Shown: piece after piece, positions 23,166-35,569 of the stretch
Numbering within the stretch: position 1 is the first letter of the stretch
Layout: every line of letters starts with the position of its first letter
NCBI GenBank assembly: GCA_008704415.1
Contig: VXIS01000080.1
Coordinates: forward strand, 62,001-126,000
From: Sphaerosporella brunnea
Taxonomy: Eukaryota > Ascomycota > Pezizomycetes > Pezizales > Pyronemataceae
Length of the DNA stretch: 64,000 nucleotides
Direction of reading: 5' to 3'
Notes under the pieces: model-generated
The model's input: the letters and a program-made list of their open reading frames with translations, nothing else
Database searches by the model: none
What the model was told of the DNA's origin: nothing
Translations under genes and position numbers: made by a program

Positions 23166-23654
23166 ATGCCTCCCACCACTACCATCCGCAGCGGCGGCCC
23201 AACACCCCTCCCTCGCAGCAGCAGTACTACAAGCGGCAGCAGCAGCAGCAGCACCTCCTCGCTCGCGCTCGAAAAAGTAATCCAAGACCACATCCCACAC
23301 GTATCGCTGCACCTGCAACGGCTGCTCTACCTCCTCTCGCCGCCCAACTTTCCGACCGCGCCGCTCTCGCGCCGGAGCCTCTCCATTTTCGAGCGGGACC
23401 TGCGAAGACTGTGTCACCTAGCGCAGGACGGCGTGCGCCGCATGGACGTGGAACTCCGCACCATCGAGGCCGGCTGGGACCTCGTCGACAAGCAGCGCTG
23501 GGAGGTGTGTAGGCGCGATTACCGCGGCGTTATGAAGCTGGTGCAGATGGTATGGGAGGCGGGCCAGGGGAGGGTCGAGGAGCTGAGGCAGGTGAGGGTG
23601 TCGGCAGAGGGTGACTCTGCGGGGCGCCGGACCGTTGTGCGCGCACCTGGTTGA
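23166..23654 (+). CDS. Small unrecognised protein (hypothetical)
   Basis: I do not recognise this protein. An ATG in good fungal context (AAACATGCC) opens a frame of 162 residues. The first 35 residues are Ser/Thr/Gly rich and disordered, with a serine run. From about residue 38 (LALEKVIQDHIPHVSLHLQ) to about 140 it looks like an amphipathic helical protein with a charged, well-spaced pattern, including LFERDLRRLCHLAQDGVRRM-type heptads and a segment KLVQMVWEAGQGRVEELRQ. The last 20 residues are low in pattern. A GTGAGG donor-like site directly after ELRQ (about 23590) suggests that the true end may lie in a further exon. Codon use is GC-rich like its neighbours, which supports coding. Confidence 0.55.
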   Translation: MPPTTTIRSGGPTPLPRSSSTTSGSSSSSTSSLALEKVIQDHIPHVSLHLQRLLYLLSPPNFPTAPLSRRSLSIFERDLRRLCHLAQDGVRRMDVELRTIEAGWDLVDKQRWEVCRRDYRGVMKLVQMVWEAGQGRVEELRQVRVSAEGDSAGRRTVVRAPG

Positions 23655-24258
23655 TGGGCCCGAATGCTTACTTACAACGTCAACTACCAAGATTGCTGTA
23701 TTATCAGGATATTGCTTCTATTTTCGTTTTCTATTGATTTTTATTGGGTTGGGTTTCTTGCTTGCTATGCTAGGTTTTCCTTTCTGTTTCGGAGTATGGT
23801 TGGTTTCGGGCTCGGGGTTTGGTTTGGTTTGGACACTGCCTTTTTATTTCTTTTCTTGTCGCCTGCACTCATTCGGGATATCTTTTTCTGGTTCGGCAGA
23901 TGTTTTGCGCATCATTATCTCTGCTTGCTTGGCAAATAATCATGGCTTTTGGAACATCGGCAGAATCGTAACATCCGATTGCAACAACCAACCTCCAAAC
24001 AAATGGAATAACGTGGGCCACGCGCACACCATATAACAATCCACAAGCGCAACAAGCGCAACAAAAAACATGAAGCCGCAGCGCATCACCAGGGGAACCA
24101 CCGAAGTTCATTGACAGTAAGGAAGCCCCTTCATTGATATTGTCAAAGTAAAAACCAAGACCCCCGACACATAGCGATTTGCAAAAAAAAAGAAGTACCG
24201 CCCGCTCCCTAGACAAAAAAGCAAACCCGCGGACCTCAAAGATGCAGTCTTAGATCGT
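23655..24258. other. Spacer between convergent genes
   Basis: T-rich sequence follows the small gene on its coding strand (23700-23900), and an A-run at 24184-24192 follows the calmodulin stop on its strand. No gene is visible. Confidence 0.5.
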
Positions 24259-25217
24259 CTATTTCTGCATCATGAGTTGGACGAACTCGTTGTCTGTTGT
24301 AACAATTAGTACGTTTGAAGGACGCTACGATACGGGGGAGTGCGATCGTACAGTCAATGCGTCCGTCACCGTCCTGGTCGGCCTCTCGGATCATCTCGTC
24401 GACCTCGTCGTCGGTCAACTTCTCACCGATGGAAGTCATGACATGTCTCAACTCGGCGGCAGAGATGTATCCGTTGTTATCACGGTCGAAGACCTTGAAA
24501 GCCTCTGTTCAAAACTGTCAGAAATCACTGGTCGACGACTCGTGCGAAAAAGAAGCTCACCCCGAATCTCCTCCTCGCTGTCGGTGTCCTTCATCTTGCG
24601 CGCCATCATGGTAAGGAACTCTGGTGGTTGAGAAATCAGCCGGAAGCTCAAAGACGGTAAGGGGCCATGAATGAAATACCAGGGAAATCGATCGTTCCGT
24701 TGTTGTCAGCGTCGACCTCGTTGATCATGTCCTGGAGCTCAGACTCGGAGGGGTTCTGTCCCAAACTCCTCATCACGGTTCCCAGCTCCTTAGTGGTGAT
24801 TTGTCCTGCATGTTACCTCCATCAGCGACTAGTTCCCGAGAGCTTCGTTGCACCGAGTCTCGAGAATCCGAGTCCGACTCGCAGCGAAAAGAGAACACAT
24901 CCGGTGGGGTAACTAACCATCGCCGTCCTTGTCCTGTAAAGTTGAAAGGGAAAACGTGAGCACAGGTACATTCAGCTACCAGCTGGCCAGCTGGCAATGA
25001 GGGGTAAACATCAGCTGTAGCGATGCAACAGGAAACTTACAAACAGGGAAAAGGCCTCCTTGAACTCGGAAACCTGCTCTTCGGTAAGGGAATCGGCCTG
25101 GAGAAGAGAGTTAACAGATGAAAATAGAGTTTTAAAGGAAATCAAGGGATGGATAGAGCTGGGACGGCTCCCAGGAGAGGGGCAACGACTGGCGGGGTAT
25201 AGGATACGACGTACCAT
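24259..25217 (-). CDS. Calmodulin
   Basis: Calmodulin is the calcium sensor that activates kinases, calcineurin and myosins. The spliced protein is the usual 149 residues with four EF hands: [36 protein letters not shown] and [12 protein letters not shown]. It ends VQLMMQK at a TAG (24259-24261). The gene is heavily interrupted. Exon 1 is only the ATG at 25215-25217, followed by a GTACGT donor, and exon 2 starts GCCGATTCCCTTACC. Short exons continue, with junctions inside EF hands 1, 2 and 4. The ATG-only first exon and the intron positions are shared by calmodulin genes of many filamentous ascomycetes. Every calcium-binding position looks intact. Confidence 0.97.
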
Positions 25218-26137
25218 TGTTGTTTGTGTTAGGGAGGATGTTTATGAGAGAGAAAGTTGTGAAGGTTGTGGGATGATATAGATCGTGATGATGAAGATGG
25301 CAGTGGCAGAAAGTGGTCGGAAAGAGGTGAGGGAGGAAGCTAAAGTAGGGGGGGTGAAGGGACAAGATGGAGGGGTCTACTGCTAGTTTCGTTTCTTGGA
25401 GCGGAGAACGGGAGGCTGAAAAACTGACGCTATTCCCTCTTCAACTTGTGCTTTTTTTTTTTTTGAGGGGTTGTGCTTTGAATTGAATGTCAACGATACA
25501 TTGGACCCAGTTGGATCGAAGAACATAAGACTGCTCGATCCACGGCTTCGACATGATGAACTATTCAAGATGTTTGGAATAGTTACGTCTCCGCTGCATG
25601 GTCGCTGTTGTCAAGCTCCCAGCCTGGTGGTGTTCGAATCTAGCCAGTAAAGATCTGTGCTTTCACGGCATCCTCTCCAGTGAACTTCTGCACCTTTGCA
25701 TGAAAGCCGACTTCCTACGATGAATGTATCTTGAAAGGCTGATATGTAAGTCGTCAACGTCTGGGAAGATTCGTTGCTGTATCTACATCTGCGACACCAA
25801 GCTATGATAGAATAGCCACGCCAGCTGCACGTGTATCGGCAAGGATTCTCATTACATGTATTGAGTACTAAGTACCCACCTCCTATCCCCTCCCTTCGCG
25901 CTCGATCTAGCTTGGCTGGTTCGCCGTCTATCCCTAGATGTCGCCAGCACATAGAATGGGCAACTTTGTCAGGTGACCAGCACAGTTGCCCCTGACAACC
26001 AGCTACAGGGTCAACAAATAGAGTACTCTACAGCTGAACGAAACCCTTCAAAAACATCGCCTCGCCAGCCGCGACGAACAGTCCCACCATCTAAGACTTG
26101 ACGACCACCGCCTTCGCCGCCGCCGCCGCCGCCGTAC
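25218..26137. other. Spacer between divergent calmodulin and haspin genes
   Basis: Probable promoters for both genes. A T-run lies near 25450-25461, a TACTAAGTACCC motif lies near 25864-25877, and a GCC trinucleotide run lies just before the haspin start. No further gene is supported. Confidence 0.5.
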
Positions 26138-28424
26138 ATGATGCCGCCCGAACACGGCTCCAGGAAACAGTTTGGCAAGCAAAAGACCTACGGGAAACAA
26201 GTCAAGTCGCATCTCAATGGCTGGTTCGCGAGGAACCTGTGGGCAGAGTTGGACAACGAAAGTGTCCCGAAAACGAAGACGCCGAATGATGTGAAAACCC
26301 GCGAGGAAGATATTCGGACAAAAGATGACACTTCATCTTCTTCAGACGATGAGGATGAGGTCACCGACCGGATCGTGACTCAGGAAATCGTGACTCCCGA
26401 GTCTGCAGGCGAGGCCGACAATATCTTGAGTAAACTGGATGATCTGGCCATAGTGGAGGAAGAGCCTACTGCCGCGCCGGTGTTGGTCGAGCGGCGAGCT
26501 AGTATTGTTGTTGCGCAGGAGCTGCATCCGCAATCGTCGGTTAGCTCTTTGAGGGAGAGCTCGGACAAAGAGAACGAAACGATTTTCACCACGGCACCCA
26601 CCACTCCACATAAAGCCTACGATTCGGAAAATGTGCCTCTCTTTGACGACACCCCGCGATCTGTTCTCGGTGAGCGCAATTCTCCCTCCATCACAGAGTC
26701 ACCGCCTAGAAAACGGGGCCTGAGAAAGAAATTGTCCGCAAGCACCGCCGGCGCTCCATCGCCGTTGAAGAACGAGTCCTTTGTTGTCAGAGAGAGGGAG
26801 GCCTCGCTTGGCTCTGTAGACGCTATCAAAGTGTGGGAGGATGATGAGCAGGACACAATCGTAGTGCGAGCTTCACTGGCTGAAAGCGCGACCGATGCTC
26901 GCAGTATCAGAAGTAGGACAAAGGAACCAGTTGATGGGCAGCCACAAGATCCCACTCCAGCCACACCTAAAGCGGAGCAGCAACACCAAACGGTGATAGA
27001 AGGCAGTGTCGTGGAAGAGATTAGAACAGAGCAGCCGAAACCATCAGCCGAGAACACTGAAACTGAAGTTGAGGATGCAACTGCGCCAGTTCCAGGGGCG
27101 TCGGAAGAGCCATCTGAGCTCCCAGGTGTCGATGGTGATGTCGAGGCGTCAGAGGCCGAAGAGATTTCAGAACTAGATAAACTTCTGGGATTGTGCACCG
27201 ACCAGAAAATCCTCGATTTCACAAAATGCATAGATATAATGCTGAAGAATTCTTCAATACGGAAACTGGGTGAGGCTTCATACAGCGAAGTTTTCTTGCA
27301 GTCACACTCAGATTCCAATTCAACAACTGTTCTGAAAATCATTCCATTCTCCAACGAGGAGCAATGCGAGGTGAAGCAGATCATCCAGGAAGTGCGCATC
27401 ACAAAGGCCATGGCTGAAATTGAAGGCTTCATTGGATTTAGAGGGTGAGGATATCTTGCGCCGCTGCATATAGCCGTTTGCTGATTCGACAACAGTGCAT
27501 ATGTTGTGCGCGGTTACTTTCCCGCGACTTTAGTGGAGCTCTGGGATGCATTCGACGAGGAACGAGGCTCGGAGAACATGCGGCCGAGCCTTTACAGCGA
27601 GAACCAGCTGTTCTCAATCATCATGCTTGAAAACGGTGGCAAGGATCTGGAACATACCGAATTATACTCGTGGGAGGAAGCTGCAGATGTCTTCTGGCAA
27701 GTGGCGACAGCTCTCTCCCGAGGAGAAGAGCAGCGAGAGTTTGAGGTATTGTTGATATCGGACCTACACATCTGCCGTTTACTTATGGCGTGTTTAGCAC
27801 CGTGATCTCCACTGGGGAAATATTGTGATCCGGCGGATAGGTCAGGATCAGAGCCCAGAGGCATTACTCCAGAGTCTATCTCTTGAAGATACGGAGAGAG
27901 CTTCCAAGCTCAAAGTAGCTCTGATCGACTACACTCTATCACGTGCCTACTGCGGTGATCTCAGCGGAGGAGGCGATATTGAATTCATACCGCTGGAAGA
28001 TCCAGCACTGTTCACAGGCAAAGGTGAGCCCAGCCAGACATACTTCACCAACAGTGTATCCACCCGTTACTAACAGACCCTTCCAGGCGACTACCAGTTC
28101 GACATCTACCGCTTCATGCGCAAGCACCTATCATCAGGGCTCGTGCCTCCAGACGAAGAGTACATCGATTGGAACGTTTTCGCGCCGCGAACAAACATCT
28201 TCTGGCTACACTATCTTGTCAACATCCTGCTGACCAAGATGGGAATTCCCCGGCCGGCAGCCCGTGGCCGCAATGCTGCTTCCCCGATAGAGATGGAATG
28301 CTTCAAGTGCTTGGAAACCGTGGGGAGAACTATCGATCCTCGTAAGAAGAGCTTTGGAAAGACATCCCCGCTACAGTCGGCGCAGGAGTTGGTCGCTTGG
28401 GCGGAAGGCAATGGGTGGTTGTAA
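26138..28424 (+). CDS. Haspin-family serine/threonine kinase
   Basis: Haspin phosphorylates histone H3 Thr3 in mitosis and so recruits the chromosomal passenger complex. From ATG 26138, the N-terminus has RKQFGKQKTYGKQVKSH, a basic motif typical of fungal haspins, followed by about 300 disordered acidic residues. The kinase begins near SIRKLGEASYSEVFLQSH (Gly-rich loop), followed by TVLKIIPF (catalytic Lys), an intron (27448-27495) and AYVVRGYFPATLVELWDAF. The catalytic loop HRDLHWGNI starts at the exon after 27796, and VALIDYTLSRAY replaces the usual DFG with DYT, as is normal in haspins. A last intron (about 28025-28086) leads to the C-lobe. The end AWAEGNGWL is at 28424. All family residues are present. 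Confidence 0.93.
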
Positions 28425-29121
28425 TGGGGGGGCCGGGGGCGGGGGGGATACATTGGGTATGGAGTTGGGTGCATTTGTTTATGGCTTCTTTTTTTCTTCT
28501 TCTAAGGCTTCTGTTCGTGTTAAAGTTATGATACCGCTCAAGGGAGTTGTACTCTTTGCATCAAATCGTCGAGAAGTAGGGACTGAGTGATACATCGTGA
28601 AGCGACCCAAAACTCTCCATCCATCACTGACCCGGCCACCCGCTGTTTGCACCTCCTTCCTAAGCACATACCTACTAAGTACCTATAATCCGCCTGGCAC
28701 TGTGACGTTCCGCCTGAAGCCGTGTCGTCTCTGCCACCTTGACGCTGGCGATGTTATTTTTTGGAGAGCCATCCTTTTCTTTCATCCTAATCAAAGATGA
28801 TCCTTATTACGCCCATCCCACCGCCGCCGCCAAAGCCCAAAATAAGAAAGCCAAAGAGAGGAGATATAATACACGACCAGAATCGAAGCAGCAGCAGCAA
28901 AGAATCATCATCCATCCCATCATCCATCATCAACCAACCGCGCCACAGAGGAAGGAAGTAAGTGAGTATAAATATATACGGGTATTCACATCCAAAATGC
29001 GACGTAAAGAAAACAAAAGTTAAAAGTATCCGGGGGTACTCGAGCAGCGAAAAGAAAAAGAAGCCCCGAACGTCTATCTGCAAAAAGAGAAGAAGAAAAG
29101 TAATCTAAGAAAGCCGTGTGT
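28425..29121. other. Spacer between convergent haspin and ABC transporter
   Basis: It contains a G-rich stretch right after the haspin stop (28425-28448), a T/C-rich tract at about 28486-28503, and a CTACTAAGTACC motif at about 28672-28683. No gene is visible. Confidence 0.5.
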
Positions 29122-31752
29122 TCATGCCGACGAGCTGGAGGATTTCCCCTTCATGGCCTCCTCCTCCTCAGTTGCAGCATCGGCCTCCTCGCGCTCGCGG
29201 CGCTGTCGCTCCTCCTCGGCCTCGGCCTCGTACAGCTCCTCTTCGGTCTCGACGGGGTGGCCGTGGTAAATTGGCAATGGAGCTTCGCCGCCGTTGATCT
29301 GCCATTCCATCAACCGACTGAACGGGCCGTTGCGGGAGCTCAGCTCTTCGAAAGTGCCGGTCTCGGCTACTTTGCCGTCGTTGCCGAGGACGATGATGTG
29401 GCCAGATCGTTTGATGGTGCTGCGATGTCATCAGCAACTGCTCTCACGAATCCAGTGCGATCAAAATAACTTACCTGAGCCTGTGTGCGATGGAGATGGT
29501 AGTAGTGCTGGACTCCATCAACTTACTCAAAGCCTCGTTGACCGAAGTCTCGGACTCGGCGTCCAAGGCACTGGTAGCCTCGTCGAGGATCAGGATGTCG
29601 GGCTTCTTCAACAACGCACGAGCAATTGCAATCCGCTGCTTCTGACCACCCGAAAGCATTGCTCCGCGAGCGCCAACATTGGTCTCAAGTCCATCTGGGA
29701 AATCAGAAATGAAGTTGCAGTTTGCTCGACGGGCGGCTTCGATGATATCCGCTCTGCTAGCATGTGGCTTTCCGTAGGCGATGTTTTCGGCGATCGTTCC
29801 AGAGAATAACACCGGCTCCTGGGCCACTACGCCGATACGTCGCCGCAGTGACTTGAGGTTCAAAGTGGAGATGTCGACATCGTTGATCGTGATCGTACCA
29901 GAAGTCGGGTTGTAGAAACGAAGAAGCAATGATGAGATAGTAGACTTTCCTCCACCGGATGGCCCAACGATTGCAACGTTTGTGCCCGGCTGGATTTCGA
30001 AGTTGATCTTGTCGAAGATGCTGACGGCTGGCCGGGTGGGGTAGCTGAACGAGACATCGTTGAACTTGATAACACCACGAGCGGACGTTACCTTGGTACC
30101 AACAGTCGCGGGGATGGTGGGCTTCCGGTCTTGCAGTTCGAAGAGACGACTAGCAGCTCCCACACCCTTCATAAGCTCAGAATAGAAGCTGGAGAGGCCA
30201 AACATGCTGGAGCCAGCGTATGCGGTGTACCTGGCTCACATTAGTATGTTTTTGACGAGGCGTAAGGAATCAATATACATTAGGAACGAAGACAGTTCTC
30301 CAATGGTAATCGCTCCGGATTTAACCAGAGATCCACCAATGTACAAAATAGACAGAATGGTCATGTTTCCGATCAAACCGGTCTACATCACTGTCAGTGC
30401 CTACTGATAGCAAACATTTGAACGGGGCTGGCTTACGGCGCTGAAGAAGGTAGCGCTGACAAAGGCTTCCTTTCTGCCCAGGCTGTAGATTTTACGGACA
30501 CCTTGGTTGTATCTCGCAACCTCCAGGATTTCGCCGGCAAAGGCTTGACTGGTCCGAACATTGCTCAAACGCTCTTCGGCAACCTTTGTCAGGGATCCTA
30601 AAGCTCTCTGAATTTTACGGCTGATAGTTCGAATATTTCGGCCGTAGAAAAATGCCAGAACAGCAATCGGGGGAAACATGATGGCCATGACCGACGTCAA
30701 CTTGAAACTAACATAGGCCATCAAACCGATACCGGCAGTACCAGTGACTAAAGCGCGAAGACCGTCCGAGAGATTCTGAGTGATGCTCTTGCCTACAATA
30801 ATTGCATCCGAAGAAAGACGAGAGATCAGGTCACCAACCCGGTTGGCGTCGAAAAATTCGGCATTCTGGACATAAGTACGACTGAAGAGGTTCGACCGTA
30901 GACGGGCAACAACACGTTCACCGACGAGCCTCAGCAAGATGATACGGCCGTAATTCGCAGCGGCACCGCAGCAGAGAACCTTGGTTCAGAGGTTAGATAT
31001 CTAGAGATAACTTTTGTAGCAGAATGCTACGTACAGCTGCGAGAGCCCCATAAAATTGCGGAATAGTAAGTCCGAAGAGCATTTCGCCACTTTCTTCTTT
31101 GGTTGCCGCATCGAGAATCTTGCCAATAGAGAACCTATAACCCTCAGTCGCTGCGGAGGGAGAACTGAGCCACGAGGGAAAGCTTACGGGATAGACATTG
31201 TGATACCGGAGCTAATCAAGAGCAACACAAAAGCACCTGACACCAGTCAGTGTATCGGCCTTCCAACATATCCGCCCATGACTCACCTCCGAGCCATTTG
31301 GCCTCTGGCCGTGCGATAGACAATAACCGTAATATTTCACCAGATCCAGCCTTTCCGGAGTCCTTTCCGTCCTTGGTGAGCCGTGCCGAGAGGTTCACCT
31401 GTGCCGCCTTGCTTGCCTTCTCGGACCGCTCGAAACCTTCAACCTTGGATTCCGCATCATTCTCCACGGATTGCTTAGCTGGTTTTGTCCGGTCCGGTGT
31501 GGCCTGCCTTAATATCGCTGAACTAAATATCGACCGTATGGACGGAGGGAATGCGTTTCGCGGGCGACGGAGCGAGATCGTTGAAAGCGCGCGAAAGCGT
31601 GTGGGGTCGACAGTTGCTGCCCCACAGCTCGCAGGAGGTACAGTCTTCGCGGCGCATCGATACAGCAGTCCCAGCGAAGATGGCGCACAAAAGGAAGCAA
31701 TTAATGGCCCCGGTTGGGCCAATAGCCGTGGCAATTGAGCAACCGCCTTCAT
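29122..31752 (-). CDS. Mitochondrial ABC half-transporter, Mdl1/ABCB10-like
   Basis: Mdl1-type proteins sit in the mitochondrial inner membrane and export peptides made by matrix proteolysis. From ATG 31752 the first ~95 residues are rich in Arg, Ser and Ala, as a matrix targeting sequence. The first membrane segment lies after [18 protein letters not shown], across an intron, and the ABC membrane domain follows (for example [39 protein letters not shown]). The nucleotide-binding domain has GPSGGGKST (Walker A), [17 protein letters not shown] (Q-loop region), LSGGQKQR (signature), [12 protein letters not shown] (Walker B) and ISIAHR (H-loop). A charged Glu/Arg-rich tail follows and ends in a run of serines. 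Introns lie near 31230-31290, 31125-31185, 30980-31035, 30385-30435, 30230-30280 and 29418-29475. One complete half-transporter that must dimerise. Confidence 0.92.
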
Positions 31753-32531
31753 GACATCGACTGCCGCACAGACGGAGGTTCCGCCGCACAGACGGAGGTT
31801 CCGCCGACAAGACGAGAAGAAGGGAGGTCGCGAAGAGGTCTTGCAGAGCTGTGGGGAGACTTCGAGCGGAGCTGGTTGACAGTTGGGTGAAGATGTGCAA
31901 TACTTGGGGTATGTATGAGGAGAGGAGCGTTGAGAACAGCCCTTTAGTCATGGAAAATTATTCGGCCGCACGTGATTCAGCCAGACGGGATCCTGTGCAA
32001 GCTGAGTGGGAGGGGGACTTGTCCGGATGCATTGTTCTACTCTACTAAGTACTATGCATACCTACTACTACTGCATGTCTATCGCGATGAGGAATCACGC
32101 ACAACAGCTGCCGATCGGCCATCTCCATCTCCATCGCGCGCGCACACACACACACACGCATTTCAGACTCGGGATTCTCTGTGCGATTGCTGGCAGCACT
32201 TGTTGCACTCTGCACAGCGACCCCGCAAAAGCCACAGATCTCGCGGGTCGAGGAATGGAATGGAATGGAATGACACTTCCAGAAAACACTAACCGCCAAC
32301 GGCCAAGCATCAAGCAACAGCCAGCCGCCTACTATTGAACTACTTGATAGAACACACATGTAGCCAGTGCCCCAGTGCCCCTCCCTTTCCTCACCACACA
32401 TCATCACCATAAAAAATCTAACAGGGTTCTCGCTCCCTCTCTCCCCCCTCCTCTTCCCAAGTCGAGTTCTCCTTCACCTCCCCCCAAGCCCCCCCCCCCC
32501 CCTCAGCTGTCTATCACATACAGACGTCACC
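31753..32531. other. Spacer between divergent Mdl1-like and CDC37 genes
   Basis: It begins with a tandem duplication of 20 bp (31761-31800, listed separately), 9 bp upstream of the transporter start. It also contains a CTACTAAGTACTATGC motif at 32040-32055, a GGAAT pentamer repeat at about 32251-32270, an AC-repeat near 32144-32157 and a C-run near 32488-32500 before CDC37. No gene. Confidence 0.5.
31761..31800. repeat. 20-bp tandem duplication in the Mdl1-like 5' region
   Basis: Two copies of C(T/C)GCCGCACAGACGGAGGTT stand head to tail at 31761-31780 and 31781-31800 with one mismatch, followed by a partial third copy (CCGCCGAC). They lie just upstream of the start codon of the minus-strand transporter and so probably within its 5' untranslated leader. 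Confidence 0.85.
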
Positions 32532-34307
32532 ATGGTTCTCGACTACAGTAAATGGGACAGGTAAGTGTACCAGCATATGTATGACGTACCGAAGCTCATC
32601 TCTTAGGATTGAACTGTCCGATGATTCGGATATCGAAGTCCATCGTAAGCGACTCACCCGTGCAGCAACAAAGAAGCTCTCGTTCCTGCCAAACAGCTCT
32701 CTCTTGCTAACCCAATCCACCAGCAAATGTCGACAAGCGCTCGTTCATCAATGCCAAACGCCGTCAGATCCACGAGAACCGTCAGCTGCGGAAACAGCAG
32801 ATGGGTCACTACGAGACCGAGATTGCCATGAACAACCACCTGCTTAAGATGCTCGACCAGCTCATCGGCACGCTCGGCAAACATTCCTCGGAGCCGGCTC
32901 AGGACTTGTTGATGCAGGCTCTGATTCAGCTATCCAGCGCAGACCACTCTGACGCACCGGCGGTTCCTCAGGGCGCACCGGGTTACGGACAGATGCTCGC
33001 CTCGCTGGTGGACACGATCAAGAAGGAGATCGATGATGAGAAGCCTGACGACAGGTGGAAGGCTTTCATCGCCAAGTTGAAGGAGCACAGAGCAAAACTT
33101 GAACAGCAGACTAAGGATACCGGCAAGAAGTTGGAGGATCTGCGAAACGAGGAGAAGGCTAAAATCACCAGTGATGATGTTCACGAGGGCTTTTCGGTGG
33201 GCCATGTAAACAAAGCGGCCCCGAAGCCAAGCACATCGCACAGCGCGACGAAAAAGAAGACCGCTACCCAAAAAGTCCAGGCCGTCGAGCAGCTGAACAA
33301 ATCGGCTGCGCCTCACGCCACCCGTGGTGATCAGTCGGTGTCCTCGGGCGCCGAGGCAGATATCGAGGATATTGCCGGGGAGGAAGATGAGGAGGAGGCC
33401 CACATCGAGCCGACTGCTCTTGGCAGAGAATTTGCCAAGATCAAATTCGGAGAATACCAGCGCTGTCTTCAATTTATCAAGCAGCACCCAGATGTTGTTG
33501 CTGAGCAGGAGACCGATGGGCTCTTGATTGATGCCTTCAACTCCCAGATGGCCGGAAAAGACGCCTATGCCAGGCAGTGTGTACACCAAGCACTACTTCT
33601 CCAGTACTGCCGACAGCTTGGCCCTGACGGAGTGTCTCTCTTCTTTAAGCGGTAAGCTTCAGACCGGGAATTTTGTAGAACAGTCGACAGTTGAGCTGAT
33701 TATACCGCAGTATTACCACTTCGGGACACCAGGCTCAAAAGGTCTTCCACGACGACGTCAACCAGACCTACAACAGGATCCGTGAGCGCGCCAAGGAGAT
33801 CGCTTCCGAGAAGGAAGCTGGGAACCAGGGTGTCGAGCAGATCCAACTTCACGCCGTGGACCCAAACACCACCATAAATATTAACATACCTGCGGCCGAT
33901 TCCGAAGATCGGGAGGTGCAGCAAGCTCGGCAGGTCTTCGAATCTTTCCCTCCTGGTTTGAGGAGAGCGCTGGAGAGCGGAAGTCTTGACGAGGTCAACA
34001 AGGTATTGGGACAGATGAGCGTCGAGGAAGCTGAGGAGGTCGTTGGCCAGCTCGGAGAGGTTTGTTTTTCCGCCTTGTGGTTAACAGGTGCGGTTCGACT
34101 TACAAGGTATCGCAGGGTGGAATGCTATCTCTCGAATCTCAGATCATCGATGCGACCACGGAAGATGGCCGAAAGATGCTTCACGAAATCGAAGAGCAAG
34201 AGAAGAGAGCAAAGGAGGGCGCTAGCGAAGTGGACAGCGGAAGCGACACCACCACCAAGGGAAAGGGCAAGGAGCTCGTCAACCCCCTTGCTGCTGAGGT
34301 AGATTAA
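32532..34307 (+). CDS. Hsp90 co-chaperone Cdc37
   Basis: Cdc37 delivers client kinases to Hsp90. Five exons (32532-32560, 32607-32644, 32724-33651, 33711-34059, 34116-34307) give 511 residues, near the size of other fungal Cdc37 proteins. The N-terminus MVLDYSKWDRIELSDDSDIE is nearly invariant and contains the serine that is phosphorylated by CK2 in the family. PNVDKRSFINAKRRQIHE follows. The kinase-binding N-domain has coiled-coil character (residues about 40-200). The Hsp90-binding middle domain includes FAKIKFGEYQRCLQFIKQHP and the C-terminal domain ends in a charged tail. The very small first two exons separate the conserved N-terminus from the rest. Nothing is missing. Confidence 0.95.
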
Positions 34308-35569
34308 ATGCTGTGTTCTTTTTTTTCATTTGTGTCCTAGCAACTTCATTTTTTGGCCGTACAAAGCGAAGTCCCAAACCCGACTTGTGGACCACAAATT
34401 TTCTTGCATCTGTTGGATTGGAGTTCTTTTGAATTTGCTTTTGATCTGTTGATGCCTGTGATTGGGAGCAGGGCAATGGATTCTGACCACCCAAGTAGTG
34501 GGGACAAGTCTGTAATTTTATAATGAGTGGTGTCAATCTGCTATCGTGCAAAACTTGTGATAAATTGCTGGAGATGCTCCACCATGGATCTGTTCTATCC
34601 TGCCGAGAAAATTGTACTAGCGAACAACTGGCCGGTTTTCTTAACTGGCCGGCCAGCTCGGCAGACAAAAATTTAGTCCATACCACCGAGAAAAGAGCAC
34701 ATCTGCCCAGCAGGCTGGACGACCGGGCATAGTTACTCCCATTTTTTAAAAACGGATACTAGAGTATCCGAGTCTAGATACAACTTGAAAGCACTGGCAT
34801 TTCTGAAGTCTCTATCCAATCTTATTTTCTCATCCCCCGATCGCTTTTCGCTTTGGCCCAATTGCATGCAGGCCGACTCCACATTAACAGCTGGCCCAGA
34901 AACAATGTCGACACCTTCCGACTTTCAGTTGTGCCGAACTGAACTAGGTATTCACTCCGTCTGTGAATTCTGAAGTTACAGCGGTGCGGCACGGATGGTC
35001 CTGGTATGGGATGCACGGAAAAAATAGTCTGGAGCCGAGTGACTGCCGACTTGGCTGGCCTGCCCAGCAGATTGTTGCCAGCAGCCGAGAAAACCGGCCC
35101 GTTGGTCGCCAGGACATCTACATATCTTGGTTCACTCTAGATGTTTCCGCCAAAAGGCGGACTAGAGTATCTGTGTCAGTGACGGAGTGCCTATGTCGTG
35201 CAGCTGCACCTCTGCCGAGTTTAGTGTGTGCTTGGCATGCGTGTATTAAACCTGACGACAACGCCTTTCTCTCTTCCACGACGTCCTTCCCCAAGTCCAA
35301 GCCGCCCACGCTGAACTTGATAACTGCAGCAACATCTACACCAACTCTTTGAAGCAGATAGAGGCAGCTGTGGTTACAATATCAGCGGGTTCTCAAAACA
35401 GACTCGCCTCAATTTGTAGCTTCACACTTCTATCGAGGGTAAAGAATTCTTTTAGAAATTTGTCTCCGAGTTCTTGTCGTCTCGCGACCGTCGTAAACAA
35501 CCCAGCCCATCAGCCAGCCATTTCTATCGCCAACCCCCCGAACGCGTCAACAGTTTACAGAATTACGCG
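34308..35569. other. Spacer with diverged inverted sequence, no gene
   Basis: A T-run (34319-34326) lies just past the CDC37 stop. Between about 34620 and 35120 a GGCCGGTTTTCT motif occurs near the left side and its reverse complement (AGAAAACCGGCC) near the right, and other fragments (TACTAGAGTATC) occur in both halves, so this may be an old decayed element. I could not pair the ends well enough to call one. Confidence 0.35.

Noticed and set aside
26617..27492. Minus-strand open frame of 291 codons opposite haspin
   Set aside because: It is antisense to the disordered, codon-biased haspin N-terminus, Ser-rich, with no motif.
34620..35120. Possible TIR element between CDC37 and RTT103
   Set aside because: Only short matching pieces (GGCCGGTTTTCT and its reverse complement) are found. 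The ends do not pair over a useful length and no target duplication is seen.
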